Made by a program: the position numbers and the translations under genes. From Chlorobiaceae bacterium (lineage in GTDB: Bacteria; Bacteroidota; Chlorobiia; Chlorobiales; Chlorobiaceae), in the NCBI GenBank assembly GCA_013334485.1, contig JAAXXL010000024.1:1-34575 (forward strand): a DNA stretch of 34,575 nucleotides, written 5' to 3'. The notes under the pieces were generated by a model. It searched no databases and was not told the DNA's origin. It saw nothing but the letters and a program-made list of their open reading frames with translations. Of this stretch, positions 30,446-34,575 are shown piece after piece. The stretch's first letter is position 1; every line of letters starts with the position of its first letter.

Positions 30446-31732
30446 TCATTTCCTCAATGTCACTCTGCCGTACTCTTCTCCCATCAGCAGGTGTTTAAAG
30501 TTGCCAATGCTCTCTTTCGGGGCGGTTAAGGAAAAATCAACCTTCTTTTGAAAGAGCATCACAAAGTCAGAACCGCCGAAAAGGAAATATCCGAGCATAT
30601 CACCCTTTTTGATGGCAGTGCCCACCTTGACACTCTTTTCAAAATTAACAGAGCAAACCTGCGACATTCCGATCGGCAGCAAAGCTACCACTCCATACTT
30701 CGGGGTATCGATAATGACGCAGCCACGGGTCTCAATATTCTGCCAGCCGGGGGTGTTTGCATCCAGAGCATATTTTTTCGTGCCGGGATCCCATGTCAAA
30801 TAACCGCCAACCGCATCATCACTCTGAATGGTGCGCACCTCTTTAATGGTTCCGTCAAGCGGAAAATGGTAGCGGTGATAATCGTTTACATCAAGAAAGG
30901 TGTGTGTGAGTGTTCCACCAGCAAATGCATTTTTATATGCGCTCCCTTCACCCAGAAGTGCAGCTACGGACTTGAATACACCGGATTTGATGACGACACC
31001 TTTGTTTGCAACAATGTTGGAGACTTTGTCAATTCTCCATACCCCCTGAGGCTTGGAGTCGGCCGGGGATGCTACGACTGAAGGGTTATTCGGAGAGGCA
31101 ATCGGTCGCTGATCGGGCGATTTCAGGTAGCGAGCAAAAAAGTCATTGAATGTCTTCCAGTTTGAGGGGGCCTCATACCACCCCTTGTTCAGTCCGAATC
31201 GATCATCCTCCAGAGCCTTTTTGTAGTAGGCATCGTTCCATGACCCCTCCTTGCTCAGATAGAGTCCCCACTCCTTGGTGAAGTTGATCAGCCAGGTTCG
31301 ATAGGGTTCATGGTACTGCAGTGAGTTATTGTAATACCCTTTGTTTTTTAACCCGGCAAGCGGTTGATCATTGACGAAATAGAAGTAATCGAGACTTTGA
31401 TCAATCTGATCGTAGAGAGATGACCATGGTATGTTCGGTATGATTGACCAGGGCATTGCTTTTGCCGCCCAATCAATAAAATTGTAATACTCCTCCAGCG
31501 TCCTGACCGGGTTGGTTACCCTGTCCGGATTGATTCTGGTAGTTTTATCGATGGACTCGACAAGCATATTCCGCAGTTCCGAATTATGCTCTACCATGGT
31601 GATCAACTCCTCCGTTATCGGCTCATGCTTTACCGATCCGGAGTTGATCTCGGCGGCAAGGGCGCTGAAGCTCAGACATGTGCAAAGCGTGACAACAGAG
31701 AGTATCCTGACCAGAAAATTCCTCTTTTTCAT
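30446..31732 (-). CDS. Exported phosphatidylserine-decarboxylase-like protein
   Basis: A 428-residue protein with a clear Sec signal (KKRNFLVRILSVVTLCTCLS, cleavage after about SALAAE), so probably periplasmic. Residues ~35-190 resemble the PSD-associated N-terminal domain (EEYYNFIDWAAKAMPWSIIP). The decarboxylase core follows: FARYLKSPDQRPI, HRYHFPLDGTIKE with a conserved His, RGCVIIDTPKYGVVALLPIG, and FGGSDFVMLF near the end. GGS takes the place of the LGST-type self-cleavage motif that creates the pyruvoyl group in Psd. An export signal is unlike classical membrane-bound Psd. A GGAG lies upstream of ATG 31732. The substrate may be phosphatidylserine or another amino compound. Confidence 0.82.
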   Translation of the reverse strand: MKKRNFLVRILSVVTLCTCLSFSALAAEINSGSVKHEPITEELITMVEHNSELRNMLVESIDKTTRINPDRVTNPVRTLEEYYNFIDWAAKAMPWSIIPNIPWSSLYDQIDQSLDYFYFVNDQPLAGLKNKGYYNNSLQYHEPYRTWLINFTKEWGLYLSKEGSWNDAYYKKALEDDRFGLNKGWYEAPSNWKTFNDFFARYLKSPDQRPIASPNNPSVVASPADSKPQGVWRIDKVSNIVANKGVVIKSGVFKSVAALLGEGSAYKNAFAGGTLTHTFLDVNDYHRYHFPLDGTIKEVRTIQSDDAVGGYLTWDPGTKKYALDANTPGWQNIETRGCVIIDTPKYGVVALLPIGMSQVCSVNFEKSVKVGTAIKKGDMLGYFLFGGSDFVMLFQKKVDFSLTAPKESIGNFKHLLMGEEYGRVTLRK

Positions 31733-31775
31733 AAATCGTCTCCGTTTGAAAAATGTGTATTTGCCTGCTGTTGTT

Positions 31776-32768
31776 TCACGATGATTTTCGGTTCAAGATA
31801 CTCAGCACGATCTGAACCATGGTATCTTTTTCTTCCGGTTTCGAGATCGCAATCAGTAGCGTCAGGGCAGCAAGGCCATCGGCACTTATGATCCGTCCAG
31901 CTTTTGAGCGATATAGAATGTTATTCTTTTCAAGGAAATAGAGGAACAGGGCTGCTGCGATGCGTTTGTTGCCATCCACGAAGGAGTGGTTCTTTACTAC
32001 CAGATAAAGAAGCATAGCGGCTTTGTGCTCAATTGTGGGGTACAACTCGTTTCCGTCAAAACTTTGATAGATCTGGCGTACCGAGCTCTCAAAGCTGGAG
32101 TCTTTAGGCTTTCCGAAAACACCGGAGTCAAATTCCCTACGCATGGCTTCCACTACGATAAGAAACTCCTGTTTTTCGATCACTGTTGCCGGAGTTCGTG
32201 TATTGCCTTCCTTCGGAAGGGTTTCATGGTCGTAATCATCAAGGATTTCGAGGCCTCTTGCAAAATCAGAGAGCACCTGCATTATTGCTCGCGCTTCGTC
32301 AATAGTGTCAACCTGCTCAAACAAGGATCGTTCGACCATTGCGATTGACTCTTTTAGTTCCTCAATACGCTGTTGTTGTTCAAGCAGCCTTTTCTGATTG
32401 ATGGTATAGCCTTGAATAAGGTGCTCCTTGAGGATCCTGTTAGCCCAGATGCGGAACTGTGTGCCGCGTTTTGAATTGACTCTGTATCCGACAGAGAGAA
32501 TCATGTCGAGGTTGTAGAACACCACCGGTTTGTCTGAATTTGCAATGTGCATTTTTTGCACATTGCTTTTTTCCGCCAGCTCTCCAGTTTTAATGATATT
32601 CTTGATGTGGCGTCCAATTACGGTTCTGTCCCGTTCAAAAACAAGAGCGATTTGTTGCTCGCTCATCCAGATGGTTTCATTTTCAAGCCTTGCTTCGGTA
32701 AGGATATTTCCATCTGGAGCTGTATAAATGATCAACTCTCCTTTTTCCAGGAGGGTATTATTTTTCAT
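31776..32768 (-). CDS. RhuM-Fic fusion protein
   Basis: A 330-residue protein joining a RhuM-type N-terminal domain (EARLENETIWMSEQQIALVF, the DNA-contact-like GRHIKNIIKTGEL, and VVFYNLDMILSVGYRVNSKR) with a central coiled helix and a C-terminal Fic domain. The Fic motif HSFVDGNKR at 261-269 matches HxFx(D/E)GN(K/R)R, so AMP or phosphate transfer activity is plausible. No inhibitory (S/T)xxxEG motif was recognised within it. ATG 32768 has AAAGGAG 5 bases upstream (32774-32780 on the plus strand); the longer frame from 32795 lacks that. The PSD-like gene starts 43 bp after its stop. Such fusions often act as toxins. Confidence 0.87.
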   Translation of the reverse strand: MKNNTLLEKGELIIYTAPDGNILTEARLENETIWMSEQQIALVFERDRTVIGRHIKNIIKTGELAEKSNVQKMHIANSDKPVVFYNLDMILSVGYRVNSKRGTQFRIWANRILKEHLIQGYTINQKRLLEQQQRIEELKESIAMVERSLFEQVDTIDEARAIMQVLSDFARGLEILDDYDHETLPKEGNTRTPATVIEKQEFLIVVEAMRREFDSGVFGKPKDSSFESSVRQIYQSFDGNELYPTIEHKAAMLLYLVVKNHSFVDGNKRIAAALFLYFLEKNNILYRSKAGRIISADGLAALTLLIAISKPEEKDTMVQIVLSILNRKSS

Positions 32769-32825
32769 GGAAACTCCTTTGTAATCATAGATCATCGCAT
32801 CATTCCCGTAACCCGGTTTTGTGCA

Positions 32826-33044
32826 TTACCACTCTAATTTATCAAGTGTCACTCCATTTTCCGGGGGTTCGTTTTTAGCTTCGTGGAGGCTCTGAACCAT
32901 GCCGTTGATGCTTCTGAGATATTCATCATCACTTACATACTCGGATTGTTCGAGTATTTTTATTTCACTTGATGTAAAATGCTCAAGTAACTGGATAAAT
33001 TTTTCGTTGACGCTATCATCAATTTTCAGTGTTACGGTTTTCAT
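32826..33044 (-). CDS. Small acidic protein preceding RhuM-Fic, candidate antitoxin
   Basis: A 72-residue acidic protein: a strand-like start (KTVTLKIDDSVNEKFIQLLE) then an acidic helix (SSEIKILEQSEYVSDDEYLR) and a C-terminal tail. The start is ATG 33044 with GGGAG a few bases upstream. The beginning resembles ribbon-helix-helix antitoxins (TVTLKIDDSV) but I cannot assign a family. It ends 57 bp before the RhuM-Fic start on the same strand, the usual antitoxin-toxin order. The pairing is inference. Confidence 0.65.
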   Translation of the reverse strand: MKTVTLKIDDSVNEKFIQLLEHFTSSEIKILEQSEYVSDDEYLRSINGMVQSLHEAKNEPPENGVTLDKLEW

Positions 33045-33184
33045 CGTATTCTCCCAGGAATTATTGCCAGACTATCCGGATGAATAATACGCAAATTTCA
33101 AATCGCGTAAAACAACAGGACAATATTACCTGTTATCGCGGTTGCGCAAATAACCCCATGATGGGGTGCGAAAAATCCCAAAGG

Positions 33185-33205
33185 GGGGCGTATGCAATAC
33201 GCCCC
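33185..33205. repeat. Hairpin at the end of the TauE/SafE-like gene
   Basis: The arms GGGGCGTAT (33185-33193) and ATACGCCCC (33197-33205) form a perfect 9-bp stem with a 3-base loop, touching the minus-strand stop codon. It is followed on the minus strand by TTTGGGATTTTT, so it may act as a terminator. GGGGCGTAT-type hairpins are also common dispersed repeats. Confidence 0.6.
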
Positions 33206-33882
33206 TACAGCGCCATCACAACAAACCATACTCCTGTGGCAATCATAATCAGGCTGGCAAACCGGTAAAAGCGTTTGCGGGTGGTTTGGCTGATGGTGTT
33301 GACTACCTTTCCGACCAGAATCAGGGCAGGGGCGGTGCCGATGCCGAAGAGGAGCATCATGAGGGCACCCAGGAGCATACCAGCAAAGGGGTTCTCCGCA
33401 TCCATAGCGGCTCTTGCGGATGCGAGCAGGGCGGTGTAGGTGAGGCCGCAGGGGAGAAATCCGAGGACGATACCCATCGGGTAGTAGCTGCCGATTGAGC
33501 GGGGGGCCTTGAAGAGCGACATGATCTTTTGCATCACGCTGCCTCCGGGGAGGCAACCACTGCTTTTAGCGGGCAGCGGCAGCCACTCTGCGGTTGAGAG
33601 CCCCATAAGGATGATGGTGAGCCCTGCAATGATCATGATAGTGCGCTGGAGAGTCTCAATGGAGGCGGCAAGCAGCAGAAATGAGCCGGAGAGACCTACA
33701 ATACCTCCAAGTAGGGTGTAGGTTGTGACCCTGCCGAGGTTGTAGAGCAGAAGATGAAGCAGACCTTTTCGGGTTTCGCCGACCGAGAGAGCGCCGACAA
33801 CCGGGCCGCACATGCTGATGCAGTGGCCGAATCCTCCGGCTAATCCGGAGAGCAGCATGGCCAGCAGTGGTGCAATAGTCAT
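33205..33882 (-). CDS. TauE/SafE-like (UreH-type) membrane protein of the cbb3/copper assembly group
   Basis: A 225-residue polytopic membrane protein of the sulfite-exporter TauE/SafE-like, UreH_2 family often found beside ccoGHIS genes. The first helix carries LLSGLAGGFGHCISMCGPVV, with the HCxxMCGP motif thought to bind copper. Later landmarks are LLYNLGRVTTYTLLGGIVG and GIVLGFLPCGLTYTALLASA (a Pro-Cys-Gly motif). About six helices are visible. The frame is open to 34038, but that extension is translated MITE-like repeat; the family start is ATG 33882. A role in copper handling or maturation of cytochrome oxidase is likely from context. Confidence 0.85.
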   Translation of the reverse strand: MTIAPLLAMLLSGLAGGFGHCISMCGPVVGALSVGETRKGLLHLLLYNLGRVTTYTLLGGIVGLSGSFLLLAASIETLQRTIMIIAGLTIILMGLSTAEWLPLPAKSSGCLPGGSVMQKIMSLFKAPRSIGSYYPMGIVLGFLPCGLTYTALLASARAAMDAENPFAGMLLGALMMLLFGIGTAPALILVGKVVNTISQTTRKRFYRFASLIMIATGVWFVVMAL

Positions 33883-33883
33883 A

Positions 33884-34078
33884 GGGGCATCTCTATTAAT
33901 TTGTTCCGCGATTCGATTGCTTTGTTGGACGGTGCTCGAAAAGAGAACAAGGACTTCAGGGACTGCAAGGACGAAGAGAACAGTTGGATGGTTTTCCTTG
34001 GCGCAATTTCGTGTGATTTCGTCTGTTTTGTGGTTCAAAAATCTTCAAACTGCTCACGACAATTTATAGAGATGCTCA
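33884..34078. repeat. MITE-like element (family 1) containing a CACGAAA-type insertion
   Basis: The ends GGGGCATCTCTATTAATTTG (33884-33903) and ACAATTTATAGAGATGCTC (34059-34077) are inverted. The left core GCGATTCGATTGCTTTGTTG and GACGGTGCTCG matches the family, and CTGCTCACGACAATTTATAG is the right core. Between them is an unrelated segment with TTTCGTGTGATTTCGTCTGT and GTGGTTC (family 3-like). The element fills almost the whole ccoS-tauE gap. Confidence 0.75.
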
Positions 34079-34080
34079 GT

Positions 34081-34266
34081 TTATTTTTTTCCTTCCCTTT
34101 TCGCAGCTTGGGCTGTTTTTGCCGTTACATCGTCATCGTCGAGCATTCGGTACTTGGGTGCCTCGGGGTCGTCAAACTGTCCGCTTTTCACCGCCCAGAT
34201 AAAGAGGAACCACGCCGCTACACCGACAAACAAGCCTATACCGATAAGATAAAATGTGGTGTACAT
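34081..34266 (-). CDS. ccoS: Cytochrome cbb3 oxidase assembly protein CcoS
   Basis: A 61-residue single-span membrane protein with the CcoS pattern: one N-terminal helix (FYLIGIGLFVGVAAWFLFIW) followed by AVKSGQFDDPEAPKYRMLDD, the conserved FDD-E-P---L-DD box. CcoS is required for cofactor insertion into cbb3 oxidase together with the copper ATPase CcoI. It starts 10 bp after the P-type ATPase stop, and the two are in one operon. No cbb3 structural gene is inside the window. Confidence 0.92.
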   Translation of the reverse strand: MYTTFYLIGIGLFVGVAAWFLFIWAVKSGQFDDPEAPKYRMLDDDDVTAKTAQAAKREGKK

Positions 34267-34276
34267 GGTTGCGCTG

Positions 34277-34575
34277 TCAAGTTTTTTTTAATCGCAATGA
34301 GTTACTCACTACCACCAGCGAACTTGTAGCCATCAGCAGTGCCGAGATGATGGGGTGCAACACACCCGTGACGGCAAGCGGCAGGGCTATCAGATTATAC
34401 GCAAAGGCCCAGAAAAGGTTCTGACGGATGACGGAAAAGCATTTCGATGAGCTGTCAATGAGGGTGCTGATGAGCCGGAGGTCATCCTTGAGAATGGCCA
34501 CTCCAGCACTTTCGAGCGCTATGCCCGATGCCTGGCCGACGGTCACTCCCGTGTCGGCTTCTGTGAGGGCAGGGG
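34277..34575 (-). CDS. Copper-translocating P-type ATPase (CcoI/CopA-like), C-terminal part only
   Basis: The frame enters from the right edge and ends at 34277. The visible end reads PALTEADTGVTVGQASGIAL, then ESAGVAILKDDL, matching the hinge region ('ADVGIAMGSGTD...ESADIVLL') of heavy-metal P1B ATPases. Two final membrane helices (FWAFAYNLIALPLAVTGVL and ISALLMATSSLVVVSNSLRL) follow. The conserved PALTEAD-type hinge and the linkage to ccoS favour CcoI, which feeds copper to cbb3 oxidase. The GTG at 34546 is internal and not a start; most of the gene lies outside the window. Confidence 0.88.
   Translation of the reverse strand, partial: PALTEADTGVTVGQASGIALESAGVAILKDDLRLISTLIDSSSKCFSVIRQNLFWAFAYNLIALPLAVTGVLHPIISALLMATSSLVVVSNSLRLKKT

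Noticed and set aside
33883-34038. 52-residue N-terminal extension of the TauE/SafE-like protein
   Set aside because: It is translation of the MITE-like repeat and its insertion; the family start is at 33882.

Overview
The window looks like chromosomal DNA of a green sulfur bacterium (Chlorobiaceae, Chlorobium/Pelodictyon type). This is inferred from the style of the housekeeping proteins, the cydABDC and ccoI/ccoS respiratory-assembly genes beside anaerobe-type neighbours, weak Shine-Dalgarno sites, and several families of short dispersed repeats. No rRNA, tRNA, CRISPR array, transposase or reverse transcriptase was recognised.

Layout. 1-9.9 kb is mostly housekeeping: the end of a YmdB-like phosphodiesterase, fructose-1,6-bisphosphatase (fbp), recJ, a four-gene minus-strand membrane glycosylation operon (PAP2 phosphatase, ArnT-like transferase, ArnC/DPM-like transferase, flippase-like protein), purU and a CDF metal exporter. 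10.2-22.9 kb is accessory and defence-like. It holds two paralogous DUF4062-NACHT-FGE proteins around a small Avd-FGE chimera, a PmeII-type restriction endonuclease with no methyltransferase, a lipocalin, an ABM-type monooxygenase, a flavodoxin-fold quinone reductase, an AbrB/PIN toxin-antitoxin pair and a nuclease-ImmA/IrrE fusion. 22.9-28.8 kb is the cytochrome bd operon cydABDC on the minus strand. 29.1-33.0 kb holds an AAA/DUF4143-type ATPase, an exported phosphatidylserine-decarboxylase-like protein and a RhuM-Fic protein with a small upstream partner. 33.2-34.6 kb is the cbb3-oxidase/copper assembly group: a TauE/SafE-like protein, ccoS and the end of a copper P-type ATPase.

Main result. 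The 3' ends of the two large NACHT genes carry what looks like the variable region of a diversity-generating retroelement (DGR). Over 24 codons they differ at 19 bases, 18 of them at codon positions 1 or 2. The six codons without any adenine are all identical, and the flanks (about 94 nt) differ at only two bases. The gene between them begins with about 53 residues that look like the DGR accessory protein Avd, in the canonical target-avd position, but then runs into an FGE domain; no template repeat or reverse transcriptase follows. I read this as the scar of a DGR whose reverse transcriptase and template were lost here, with the NACHT receptors presumably diversified in trans by a DGR elsewhere in the genome. 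The C-type-lectin-fold FGE domain would be the variable sensor of a NACHT (STAND-type) conflict protein.

The intergenic regions carry at least three repeat families: a ~142-bp MITE-like element with terminal inverted repeats (5 copies), a REP-like family beginning TGTCATCCCGATGACGAC (5 copies), and a CACGAAA-rich family (3 copies).
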